DNA of 36,642 bases. Source: a bacterium (GTDB taxonomy: Bacteria > UBA9089 > CG2-30-40-21 > SBAY01). The notes beneath the pieces are model-generated. The model was not told the DNA's origin. It saw nothing but the letters and a program-made list of their open reading frames with translations, and did not search any database. Of this stretch, positions 14,665 through 22,917 are shown in pieces (positions within the stretch are counted from its first letter, which is position 1; every line of letters starts with the position of its first letter). Location of the stretch: positions 1 to 36,642 of the forward strand of contig JBFLYA010000008.1 of assembly GCA_040757115.1 (NCBI GenBank), in the 5' to 3' direction. A program made the translations under genes and the position numbers.

Positions 14665-17600
14665 CTACCTGATAATCGCAATCTTGCCTGTCTTCTTCTT
14701 CCCATCGTCAGTAGTCAACACATAAATATACACCCCACTATCTATCTTCTTCCCATAATTATCCCGAACATCCCAAATCCAGGTGGCGCGTTTGCCTTCT
14801 TCGTCTTTGACTAAACTGCCTGAGATGTCGTAGATGCGAATCTGGGTATTCTCTGGTAATCCCTCAAAAACGATATTTTCATCCCCGCGGCCTGGCTTGA
14901 ACGGATTCGGATAGACTACAACCCCATCAAAACCCGCCGGTATCCCTTCCCCAATCAAAATAAATGTCCCAAAATGCGGGACATCGCCATAGATAAAATT
15001 ACTTCCGACTAAAACCTGTGCATTGGTTACCTCCACCCACCTCGATTCAATTGATTCTTCATCCAGGATGTATAATTTCAATCTCTCCTCGGCTACATTC
15101 TTAGGTGGTTGATGGTAATAAATTATCAGTCTGGTTGCTTGTGTCCCAAAATCTCCTTCTATCGGTTTCTTATCCCCATCTTTAGCTACTATGCGGATAA
15201 TGGTATCAGTTAGCAGACAAAATCCCGGGTTATAATGATTCATCCGCAAATTCGCTATCTTAATCTCATCCTCATCCAGAGCGGGTTTATCTATCTTTAG
15301 GTAATAATCTTTACTTACACTATGAGACTTAATGTCTATCTTCAAGTCTCCATCTTCAACCTTTACATTACTTGCGTCATCGTATAACACAGCAAAATCG
15401 TTACTTTGAGACTCTATTGTCTCAATTCTAATAGTAATGTTGACATCAGGTGCGGCTCGGTTAGTCTCAATTGTTACCGTGCCTATCGCTATGCCGTTAT
15501 AGAAGGTGATAGCGGCAGGTTTTATCTGTCCAAAGTTAGTTGTAAGAGAACCCGTCTGGTTGTAATCACTTGCCAGATTGCCATACCTATCCAGGGCAGT
15601 TACTTTAATGCCAAACTTCGTGTTGATAATCTGATGGCTGATAGGGCTAAATTCAAATCGACCGGCTCTACCTGACCTGACAGTTATACTGGCTGTTCCA
15701 ATTATCTCCTCTGAAAATCGGGGCTCGGGGCTCGGGACTCGGGGCTCGTTATTTCTTTCCTCCCCCTTAATCCCCCTCCCGAGGGGGACAAAAACTCTGC
15801 AGGTAAGTATCCCTTTCCCTGACTTTGTTCCCGCTACAAAAGTCGTCTTTGTCCCGCTGACATCAGTCAATTCTCCAATCTCACTTCCCACTTCCCAGTT
15901 CCCACCCCCTATATCCTTCTCATTCCCATACCTATCATAGCCCCTACTGGTAAAGGTGCAACTCCCATCTACCTCGATAATTGCATCTGCAGGTTCGATA
16001 TTTATGTCCGCCAATGTCCCGGGAATAATGGTAATACTTGCTCTTCCAATTATCTCATTCACTTTGCAGGTAAGTGTTCCTTTCCCTGATTTTGTTCCGG
16101 CTACAAAGGTCGTCTTTGAGCCGATAGCATTGGTTAATGTTCCTATTTCACTTCCTACCTCCCATTTCCCATTTCCCACTTCTTTTTCATTCCCATAGTC
16201 ATCATAGCCCTTTGCCATGAATGTCTGGCGTTCATCAGGCATTAAAGTTACACTACCCGGCTGGATTTCAATATAGGCGACCTGCCCGGGTATTACCTTG
16301 AAGACATTACTATTGCCGTATTTACCCGCATAATCAGCCAGGATAGAGGTAGTGCCTGCTTTTGTCATCTTCACATTACCCTGCCATATACCACTAATAA
16401 ACGCAGTAGTTGAGGTAGGAAAGATGGTTTGACTGGCATCGTTTAACCCGACTTTATCAGAAAAATCAAAAATGATATTGTTATCTTTATCCATCGCCTT
16501 TATGGTGATGAAGAATTCTACACCAGCTATCTGAGGGGAAAGAATCGCTTCGAACCAGAAGTGGTCTAAATTGCCAGGTGTAATACCAAAGGCATTACTT
16601 GTCCCTGCAATACCGCCTTTTTCAGTCCTGACTATCACAGGGTCTTGAGCAACAGAGATAGTTACTGGAAAATCCCTTAATTCACCTGCCACAAATCCAG
16701 AGGTAATGGTAGGCTGAATCGAACCTGTGGTATCACTCAATGTATTTGTTCCGGTGTAAGTAGTAACCGTATTCTGATAGGCATCCTGGGCAATGATAGT
16801 TATCTTGAATGGAATCCCTGCTATCTGGTCAGGGATAGGTAGAAAACTGAAGTGATGGAGGTTGGCTGGATTAACAAAGAATGGGGAACTTGTGCCTGTC
16901 CTACCTTGAGCGGTGGCGTAAATTGTGGTCGTCCCTGCTTTAGTGATAGACCCAACCCCCTGCCAGATACCCGCAGAAAAACTATCGCTTATCTTCGGTT
17001 TCAATGTCAATGAAGTATCCTTCAATTCAACCTTATCAGTAAAGCTGGTTACCGTATTGTTGTAGGTATCTTTTGCAGTGATTACGACAGGAAAATCTAT
17101 CCCCGCAGTTTGATTGGTGATAGTGCCGATTAAGAAATGGTCGAGGCTACTGGGGGTGATAAAGAAGGGATTGCTTGTGCCTGTTTTTCCCTGGTAACTT
17201 GCCATAATCGCGGTCGTGCCTGCTCTGGTGATACTAACTGTGCCATCCCAGATGCCCAGGCTAAAGTTTGTGGTTTTAGTCGGGCTAATCGTGCGGCTGG
17301 TATCAGTTAGTGCGGCGGATGAGTTGAACATATCAGCGATATTTCTCCAGCGGTCATAAGCCTTGATGCTGAGTGGAAAACTAATACCTGCGGTTTGAGT
17401 AGTTATAGTGCTAATGACAAAATACTCTACCTCGCCGCCGCAGACCCAGAAGGGGTTACTTGTGCCTCGAATATCCCCATAAATGACAGTAATACTGGTA
17501 GTCCCTCTTACTGTGATAGAGCCAAATCCATCCCACATACCATTTATAAATGAAGTAGTCTGAGTAGGTTTAAGGCTGTTACTCAAGTCAATTAGTGTTA

Positions 17601-20600
17601 CTGTCCTGGTAAAAGGAATAGGATTTTCGTAAGCATCTCTGGCGGTGATTTTAATCGGGAAATTCATCCCCGCAGTCTGGGTAGCAATAGTATCGAAAGT
17701 GAACATTGCTAATTCGCCAGAACTGGTAGTAATAGTTCCGGAGGTAGCAGGTGGTAGAGTAGATAGGAGTTTTATCCTAACTTTATCGTTGGCATTAGGT
17801 GAAACCCAGTAGGTAATAGTGTCTATCTGACCGGTATTGGTGGTAGTAGAAGTGGTGGCAGATAGTGTTCCTGGTTTACCAGAAAGCATCACTACCTCTA
17901 AATTACAACTAATCCCTGCAGACCCAACCGCATTACCATAAACATCGATTAATTGAGCAGTGATGCTTACTGAACCCCCTGCCAGGATGTAGACAGGATT
18001 TTCAGGATAGACGATGAATTTAACTGGCTCGCCTGGCAGGACATAAAAAGGATTGCTTGTGCCTGTCTTACTCTGGTAACCTGCGGAAATCGAGCTTGTG
18101 CCTGCTCTGGTGATGGTAACAGTGCCATCCCAGATGCCACCAGTGAAGTTAGTCGTAGTTGTAGGAAAGATAGTATTAGAAGTATCAGACAGGGTAGCAC
18201 TTGCCCTGAAATTCCTCACTATATCTCCATGAATGTCATAAGCAGTTATTTTAATGGTAAATGGAATGCCAGCGATTTGCGGAGATGGAATTGTGCCAAA
18301 TAGAAAATATTCCGGGGAAAGGATAAAGAATGTGGTGGTAGCTGTAAGGTTTAAAAGAAGACCAGTGGCGGTAATGGTAATTGTGCCAAAGCTTTCATCT
18401 GTAACAGTAAATGTGGTAGAAAATGTTCCCTCTGAGCCTGGGATGGCTGTGGCAATTGTCCTGGTTTTCCCAAAATCAATCCTGACCAGGCTCTCATCCT
18501 TAAAATTTTCTCCCACAATGGTAACAATCTTAGTCACAGAGCCAGAACCAGGGTTAATTCTAATTATTGGCGGGGGTGGTGGAATGACACGGGTAGTGCA
18601 AGAGGCAGTAGAGGTTGCCGCCTCATTGTTGTAGAGAAAAGCAATATTTGTTATCGTTCCTTCCCTCTTAAATATGCTCACTCTGGAAGAAAAGCTCATT
18701 GTTCCACATTCTTTAATGGTTAGACTCCCTATTGTCCAAACCAGTGTTCTTATTTCTGGACAATAGGTTACTGTTCCTATAGTAATTAGAGAAATGGATG
18801 GAGTGCCTAAGTTATCCTCTATGGTATCAATAACATAGGCACCAGACAGTGGCAGGTCGCCGTCATTTATAAAGGATAGTGTATAGGTTAAGGTTGCTCC
18901 TGGGTCTATGGTTTCAGTTCCTACTTTAAGCAAGGTAATGAATGCCCGCTGGATTTCTCCCACAAATTCTACATCATGTGAACAATTAAGGGATGGGAAG
19001 AAGAAAGAGGGGGGAGTAAATATTGTCCGCGTAGCGGATACAGTCAGAGTATAGGTTGCCACAGGTAGGTTGGTAAAGGAAAATTTGCCATATTTGTCTG
19101 TTTTTGTGGCGAATCCATCAAGGAATACATCCGCACCTACTATGGGTGCAAAATTCTCCTCTCTTACCCTGCCGGTTATGGCTGAAAGGGGAAGGATGGT
19201 AATATAGGTAGTGGCGGTTGCTGTGATATTTCCTTTTGCATTCAGCGGATAAAGACCAGCAGGTAAAGACGGAAGAGCAAACTCTACATTTATTGTTCCA
19301 TTTGGGGATGAGGTGGTTGTAGCAACAGAGAGTGTTCCAAGATAGAGTCGAACAGTTTCATTGTTAGCAAACCACTGGCCGGTTACATTTATTGTCCCCT
19401 CGGGATAGGCTTTATCCGGGTTGGCATCGATAAATGGCTGGTTGGATGTTCTATAAGGGATATTTACCTCATATAATGTTGGGGTGTATTCCAAATCAGA
19501 GGTGGAAAGGATTGCCTGGTATTGGATGAACCTTGCGTTAAGATTAAGGCTTTCTCCATTGCTTACCTTTCTCCAGGAAGATAAGGTTTGTGTGCTATTT
19601 CCCGAGCGAACATACATAGAAAGCTCTGTTGAAAATGGCTTTCTCTCTTTCCAGAAGATATTCTCAAAGATAACTGAGGAGCCTGCATCAAAGATGGAAG
19701 AGGTGTAGGTGCCAAGGGGATGGTAGGGACCTTTGTTTATTCCAGAGATAAAGGGACCTGAGTTTTTATATCCAGTAACCAGGTCATAGTCTCCATCGTT
19801 GTCAAGGTCAACCCCGGATAACTGGTAATAAGGGTGAGTAATAGTATCAAACATCTTTTCATATGCTTCGGGTGCTCTTTCAAAAGAGGGAGGGGTAGAT
19901 GTTCTAAGCTTTAGATAAACCTTAGTAGGATAAATGGTTCCATGAAATACAATATCATCATTGTTATCGCCATTTAGGTCCATTGCAGTTAGTTTAGGAA
20001 TATAACCTAAAGGATTTATATCTTTAAAGCCTGTGCTTTCTTCCCAGGTTTTATTCCTCTTCCAGATTGGCGAGGTTATGCTTCCAATATTTTCTAAGAT
20101 AACAAATATCCGCCAGGTAGGAAGAAGAAGGTCATAATCCTTATCATTATCTAAGTCAAGAAGAAATGGAGCGGGAGAAGAGGTATCAAAGTCATCCAAT
20201 CCTTCAGAAATTAAATATTCTGCGGTTATATTCCATTGGGGGTTATAGGAAAATTTGGTTGTTTGTGTGCTTATGTTTCTAAATGCCCCTACATTTTCGC
20301 CCTTTCCAGTTTTATATGTAGCAACAAGTAAATCTGGCTTTCCATCACCATTGAGGTCAGCTACTGTTGGGGTAATCTCCATACCATTATATCCATTTTG
20401 CTCATTTTCTAACACAATACTGTAATGTTTCCGAGGAAAATATGGAATCTCTGGTGTCCCTGTATTTTGAGCAATATAAATACGGGGTTTATTACAACTT
20501 CCTGCCCCTTCACTATGTATTTCCTCATAATCACCATCGCCATTAAGGTCAGCAAAGGTTATGCCTCCCATTATATGGAATCCATCAAGTGGTTGATAGC

Positions 20601-21672
20601 TTTTTAACTGAAACCTTGGATTGCTAATATCGCCAACATTCTCAAAAGGAATTAATATTCCATCTTCCCCCCCATTAATCATATCAAAATCTCCATCGCC
20701 ATCAAGGTCGGCAAAGGCTATTGTTGCAACTGCGCTATCGCCTGGAGGAGAGTATTCTTCTGGAGGTTGTCCAAACAACCCCCACAATATATAAGACCGC
20801 ATTCCCCAGTTGGGAGATAATATTCCTGTGTTTTTATAAAGATATATATTTCCCCACTCGTTGAATGTAAAGACAAGAAAAGGGTTTTTGGTGTTTTCCA
20901 GGTCAACGAGTTCTACGTTTAAATCCCATCCATTTCCTATTAATTCAGACAACATAGGAGGGGGATTCCATTCAGGCTTTGGAATAAATTTGTTATCTTT
21001 GTTTTCATATGAAAGGAGTCTTACATCAACAAAATTACCTGTATTTGTTCCTTGCTCTATATAACAGATTATAAGGTCAGGGTAATTATCAGAATTTAAA
21101 TCGCCCAATTCACAGGCAAATTCAAAACCTTGATTATGAAAATCCTTGACATCCCATTCTAGCTTCCTTTCCCATTCCCAATTTCCCTTTCCTTTATAAC
21201 CATGGATTTCACTTACATTATAAACTACCAATAAATCCAGTATTCCATCTTTATCAATATCACCAAGACTACAACTTCCATCAGTTAAAAAAGGAAATTC
21301 CCCTCTTTTTTTAAATAATGGGCTATATTTTGTCCCTTTGTTTTCTAAGAGAATAATCTTTTTTGTAGCTTTATCGCCTACTAAAAGGTCAATGTCTCCA
21401 TCATTATCTATATCACCAAATTCTGGTTCAAGAAAGAGTAACCCCGACATCTCGCTGGGCAGGGGTGCCCAGGTATCTACAGGCTCAAACAGGGGATATT
21501 GGGAGGAGAGCTTAAGGGATTTAGGGCTTCTTACCCACTTGCAGCCGGGGATGTCAGAGGTGGTAACCTGGGTAAGGCTTCCATCCATAAAATAATTATC
21601 CCTGAATTCAGAGGCATTGCAATATGCAATAGCCAATAAGCAATAGCCAATAGTTAATAAATGCTTAATCAT
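14665..21672 (-). CDS. Giant secreted FG-GAP / Ig-like repeat protein with FlgD-like C-terminal domain
   Basis: A 2335-aa exported protein. The signal peptide (about residues 1-20) precedes roughly nine FG-GAP/VCBS blades with calcium-type loops such as DIDNDGDID, DLDGDGDFD and DLNGDGKPD (about 85-640), predicting a beta-propeller. Then come a carboxypeptidase-regulatory-like domain (about 830-880), a DUF11-like domain (925-1000), an IPT/TIG domain (1038-1100), six or more copies of an Ig-like module with QxAG...I.ITA.D.Y.N (1120-1800) and two Big-type modules with WEVGSEIG (1800-2000). The C-terminal FlgD-like/sorting-type domain starts YPNPFKPGRG (2248-2335). ATG 21672 is chosen because a -10 box lies 8 bases upstream; a GTG at 21690 would be inside the promoter. 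A surface adhesin or matrix role is inferred. Confidence 0.88.
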   Translation of the reverse strand: MIKHLLTIGYCLLAIAYCNASEFRDNYFMDGSLTQVTTSDIPGCKWVRSPKSLKLSSQYPLFEPVDTWAPLPSEMSGLLFLEPEFGDIDNDGDIDLLVGDKATKKIILLENKGTKYSPLFKKRGEFPFLTDGSCSLGDIDKDGILDLLVVYNVSEIHGYKGKGNWEWERKLEWDVKDFHNQGFEFACELGDLNSDNYPDLIICYIEQGTNTGNFVDVRLLSYENKDNKFIPKPEWNPPPMLSELIGNGWDLNVELVDLENTKNPFLVFTFNEWGNIYLYKNTGILSPNWGMRSYILWGLFGQPPEEYSPPGDSAVATIAFADLDGDGDFDMINGGEDGILIPFENVGDISNPRFQLKSYQPLDGFHIMGGITFADLNGDGDYEEIHSEGAGSCNKPRIYIAQNTGTPEIPYFPRKHYSIVLENEQNGYNGMEITPTVADLNGDGKPDLLVATYKTGKGENVGAFRNISTQTTKFSYNPQWNITAEYLISEGLDDFDTSSPAPFLLDLDNDKDYDLLLPTWRIFVILENIGSITSPIWKRNKTWEESTGFKDINPLGYIPKLTAMDLNGDNNDDIVFHGTIYPTKVYLKLRTSTPPSFERAPEAYEKMFDTITHPYYQLSGVDLDNDGDYDLVTGYKNSGPFISGINKGPYHPLGTYTSSIFDAGSSVIFENIFWKERKPFSTELSMYVRSGNSTQTLSSWRKVSNGESLNLNARFIQYQAILSTSDLEYTPTLYEVNIPYRTSNQPFIDANPDKAYPEGTINVTGQWFANNETVRLYLGTLSVATTTSSPNGTINVEFALPSLPAGLYPLNAKGNITATATTYITILPLSAITGRVREENFAPIVGADVFLDGFATKTDKYGKFSFTNLPVATYTLTVSATRTIFTPPSFFFPSLNCSHDVEFVGEIQRAFITLLKVGTETIDPGATLTYTLSFINDGDLPLSGAYVIDTIEDNLGTPSISLITIGTVTYCPEIRTLVWTIGSLTIKECGTMSFSSRVSIFKREGTITNIAFLYNNEAATSTASCTTRVIPPPPPIIRINPGSGSVTKIVTIVGENFKDESLVRIDFGKTRTIATAIPGSEGTFSTTFTVTDESFGTITITATGLLLNLTATTTFFILSPEYFLFGTIPSPQIAGIPFTIKITAYDIHGDIVRNFRASATLSDTSNTIFPTTTTNFTGGIWDGTVTITRAGTSSISAGYQSKTGTSNPFYVLPGEPVKFIVYPENPVYILAGGSVSITAQLIDVYGNAVGSAGISCNLEVVMLSGKPGTLSATTSTTTNTGQIDTITYWVSPNANDKVRIKLLSTLPPATSGTITTSSGELAMFTFDTIATQTAGMNFPIKITARDAYENPIPFTRTVTLIDLSNSLKPTQTTSFINGMWDGFGSITVRGTTSITVIYGDIRGTSNPFWVCGGEVEYFVISTITTQTAGISFPLSIKAYDRWRNIADMFNSSAALTDTSRTISPTKTTNFSLGIWDGTVSITRAGTTAIMASYQGKTGTSNPFFITPSSLDHFLIGTITNQTAGIDFPVVITAKDTYNNTVTSFTDKVELKDTSLTLKPKISDSFSAGIWQGVGSITKAGTTTIYATAQGRTGTSSPFFVNPANLHHFSFLPIPDQIAGIPFKITIIAQDAYQNTVTTYTGTNTLSDTTGSIQPTITSGFVAGELRDFPVTISVAQDPVIVRTEKGGIAGTSNAFGITPGNLDHFWFEAILSPQIAGVEFFITIKAMDKDNNIIFDFSDKVGLNDASQTIFPTSTTAFISGIWQGNVKMTKAGTTSILADYAGKYGNSNVFKVIPGQVAYIEIQPGSVTLMPDERQTFMAKGYDDYGNEKEVGNGKWEVGSEIGTLTNAIGSKTTFVAGTKSGKGTLTCKVNEIIGRASITIIPGTLADINIEPADAIIEVDGSCTFTSRGYDRYGNEKDIGGGNWEVGSEIGELTDVSGTKTTFVAGTKSGKGILTCRVFVPLGRGIKGEERNNEPRVPSPEPRFSEEIIGTASITVRSGRAGRFEFSPISHQIINTKFGIKVTALDRYGNLASDYNQTGSLTTNFGQIKPAAITFYNGIAIGTVTIETNRAAPDVNITIRIETIESQSNDFAVLYDDASNVKVEDGDLKIDIKSHSVSKDYYLKIDKPALDEDEIKIANLRMNHYNPGFCLLTDTIIRIVAKDGDKKPIEGDFGTQATRLIIYYHQPPKNVAEERLKLYILDEESIESRWVEVTNAQVLVGSNFIYGDVPHFGTFILIGEGIPAGFDGVVVYPNPFKPGRGDENIVFEGLPENTQIRIYDISGSLVKDEEGKRATWIWDVRDNYGKKIDSGVYIYVLTTDDGKKKTGKIAIIR
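15712..15795 (-). repeat. In-frame insertion of a dispersed composite repeat in the giant gene
   Basis: On the minus strand the segment reads TTTTTGTCCCCC, a GGGG-rich half, GGATTAAGGGG, then four heptamers of GAGCCCC type (15720-15747). The same parts in the same order lie between genes at 35342-35432. Comparison of the two Big-type modules of the protein shows that the second carries about 27 additional residues exactly here, between TCRV and EIIGTASIT; the first reads TCKVNEIIGRASIT. Confidence 0.8.
15882..15909 (-). repeat. Heptamer array (CACTTCC type) in the giant gene
   Basis: Contiguous heptamers CACTTCC, CACTTCC, CAGTTCC, CACCCCC on the plus strand. In translation they contribute to the WEVGSEIG part of a Big-type module. 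Confidence 0.65.
16149..16183 (-). repeat. Heptamer array (CATTTCC type) in the giant gene
   Basis: Five contiguous heptamers CACTTCC, TACCTCC, CATTTCC, CATTTCC, CACTTCT on the plus strand, read in frame as VGNGKWEVGSE. The previous Big-type module copy has the equivalent array at 15882-15909, so this array may have been duplicated with the domain. Confidence 0.65.
21619..21653 (-). repeat. Heptamer array encoding the signal peptide core of the giant protein
   Basis: Five contiguous heptamers on the plus strand: GCAATAT, GCAATAG, CCAATAA, GCAATAG, CCAATAG. Read on the minus strand in frame they give the hydrophobic core TIGYCLLAIAYC of the signal peptide. Confidence 0.85.
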
Positions 21673-21680
21673 TCTACTTA

Positions 21681-21709
21681 AGAATAACACCTAATTACTT
21701 AAATTTCAA
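21681..21709 (-). promoter_or_regulatory. Promoter of the giant secreted-protein gene
   Basis: Minus strand TTGAAA (21709-21704), 17-base spacer, TATTCT (21686-21681). Eight bases then precede ATG at 21672, predicting a leaderless or nearly leaderless mRNA. It is arranged back to back with the promoter at 21721-21749. Confidence 0.6.
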
Positions 21710-21720
21710 GTAAAAATTTA

Positions 21721-21749
21721 TTGACAAAGATAGAAGTTTAGTATATACT
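21721..21749 (+). promoter_or_regulatory. Consensus promoter of the PD-(D/E)XK nuclease gene
   Basis: TTGACA (21721-21726), 17-base spacer, TATACT (21744-21749), then only five bases before tandem ATG codons at 21755 and 21758. Transcription should begin on the start codons. Confidence 0.75.
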
Positions 21750-21754
21750 CATAG

Positions 21755-22732
21755 ATGATGAAGAAGAAATGGCATCCGTATTTCTCAAATGTATTAAAAC
21801 ATCTACTCGAACCTAAAGGCTTTACGGTTGAAACAGAGGTTGAGGTTGGCAAAATGCCATTAAGAATAGATATTGTGGTCATTAAAAAGGGCAAGGATGC
21901 GGATGTTAAATCTTTACCTCTTGTATTCCAATCATTTACTGATTATAATGTTATTGAATATAAATCACCTGGGGATAGATTCACCCGGAATGATTTTGAC
22001 CGATTATTTGCTTATGTGCTATTATTTAAGATAAAAAAGAATATAGAATGGCGAAGACAAATAAATGTTTATGCACTTTTAAGCGGTGGTATAAAGGGGA
22101 TAGAGGATTATATTCGTGGTAATGGGCATAAACTGGCAAAGATAAAGGAAGGGCTTTATTTTGCGGATTTTGGGTTTAATTTTTATTTAATCCAGCTGGA
22201 TAGGTTAGAGGTGACTCCTGAAAACTATGGACTAATTCTTTTTACTTCAGGAGAATCCATTAGGGAATTAGCCAGGGGAATAGGTAGTAAAAGGGAAGAT
22301 ATATTAGAGGTAGAGTTAGTAGAGTTAATAGAAACAGGGTTGTATCTACATCCTGATGAATTTAAGGAGGAGGTGAAATTGATGCCACAGACATTAGCCG
22401 ATAGACCAGATATAATGAGAGAGCTTGTCGATATAGTAGGGATTGACAAATTTGTGCAAGGGATTGGAGAGGAGAAGGTAATTCGTAGCATTGGGGAAAA
22501 GAAGGTAATTCGCAGCATTGGGGAGAAAGAGGTAATTCGCAGCATTGGGGAGAAAGAGGTAATTCGCAGCATTGGGGAAAAAGAGGTAATTCGTAGCATT
22601 GGGGAAAAAGAGGTAATTCGCAGCATTGGGGAAAAAGAGGTAATCCGTACCATTGGGGAAGAGAATTTATTGAAAGATCTTATACATCTCCTTGGCAAAG
22701 AGAAGATAAAAAAGATGTTGAAGGAAAATTAA
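21755..22732 (+). CDS. PD-(D/E)XK nuclease-like protein with C-terminal nine-residue repeats
   Basis: A 325-aa protein. The N-terminal domain has the PD-(D/E)XK nuclease core: D39 in LRIDIVV and E68-x-K70 in NVIEYKSPGD. It resembles the Rpn/PDDEXK transposase-associated group, so DNA cleavage is likely but untested. A middle helical part (about 150-235) is followed by seven tandem copies of VIRSIGEKE (residues 242-304) and a basic tail. There is no Shine-Dalgarno at the start; the promoter abuts the tandem ATGs, so translation is probably leaderless. A much stronger ribosome site lies inside, before M210. It is divergent from the giant gene and convergent with proC. Confidence 0.75.
   Translation: MMKKKWHPYFSNVLKHLLEPKGFTVETEVEVGKMPLRIDIVVIKKGKDADVKSLPLVFQSFTDYNVIEYKSPGDRFTRNDFDRLFAYVLLFKIKKNIEWRRQINVYALLSGGIKGIEDYIRGNGHKLAKIKEGLYFADFGFNFYLIQLDRLEVTPENYGLILFTSGESIRELARGIGSKREDILEVELVELIETGLYLHPDEFKEEVKLMPQTLADRPDIMRELVDIVGIDKFVQGIGEEKVIRSIGEKKVIRSIGEKEVIRSIGEKEVIRSIGEKEVIRSIGEKEVIRSIGEKEVIRTIGEENLLKDLIHLLGKEKIKKMLKEN
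22365..22384 (+). promoter_or_regulatory. Strong internal ribosome binding site and in-frame ATG in the nuclease gene
   Basis: AAGGAGGAGGTGA (22364-22376) matches the anti-Shine-Dalgarno almost fully. Five bases later comes ATG (22382-22384), in frame with the nuclease (M210). A product from here would be 116 aa containing only the C-terminal region with the nine-residue repeats. The main start of the gene has no such site. Confidence 0.55.
22478..22666 (+). repeat. Seven 27-bp tandem repeats encoding VIRSIGEKE
   Basis: Seven direct units of exactly 27 bp, each starting GTAATTCG(T/C)AGCATTGGG. The first differs at the end (KK), and the last is degenerate (VIRTIGEEN). Units are nearly identical at DNA level, so copy number is probably unstable but always in frame. 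Confidence 0.95.
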
Positions 22733-22740
22733 GAAAATTA

Positions 22741-22917
22741 GTAACTATTCAGCCACTGATTAACACGGATTAGCACGGATGAATAGCAGAGGGCAGAAGG
22801 CAGAGGGCAGAGGACAACAGGAGAAAAACCCTTCAGCCTGATTACGGACACGGATACCGGACACGATTCAGGAATTTTCAGTGTTTCATCCGTGTTCATC
22901 TGTGGCTGAATAATTAC
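22741..22917 (-). mobile_element. Family-1 TIR element, copy C, overlapping the proC stop codon
   Basis: The 177-bp element starts GTAACTATTCAGCCACTG and ends GTGGCTGAATAATTAC, in the same orientation as copy B. It has four heptamers of GCAGAGG type (22786-22813). It fills the convergent gap between the nuclease gene (stop 8 bases away) and proC. The outermost bases of its right terminus (minus strand GTAA) supply the TAA stop of proC. The flanking octamers do not match, so no target duplication is visible. Confidence 0.85.

Noticed and set aside
18254-18634. 126-residue frame antisense to the giant gene
   Set aside because: Its composition mirrors the Ig-like repeats on the other strand, and it has no ribosome site.
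21670-21690. GTG start at 21690 for the giant protein
   Set aside because: It lies within the TTGAAA-17-TATTCT promoter, so the codon would be upstream of the transcript start; ATG 21672 also gives a cleaner signal peptide.
22478-22666. CRISPR-like array
   Set aside because: The 27-bp units are directly contiguous with no spacers and encode an in-frame peptide repeat.
22225-22698. 157-residue minus-strand frame over the 27-bp repeats
   Set aside because: It is a periodic shadow of the plus-strand repeats, with no start site or family resemblance.
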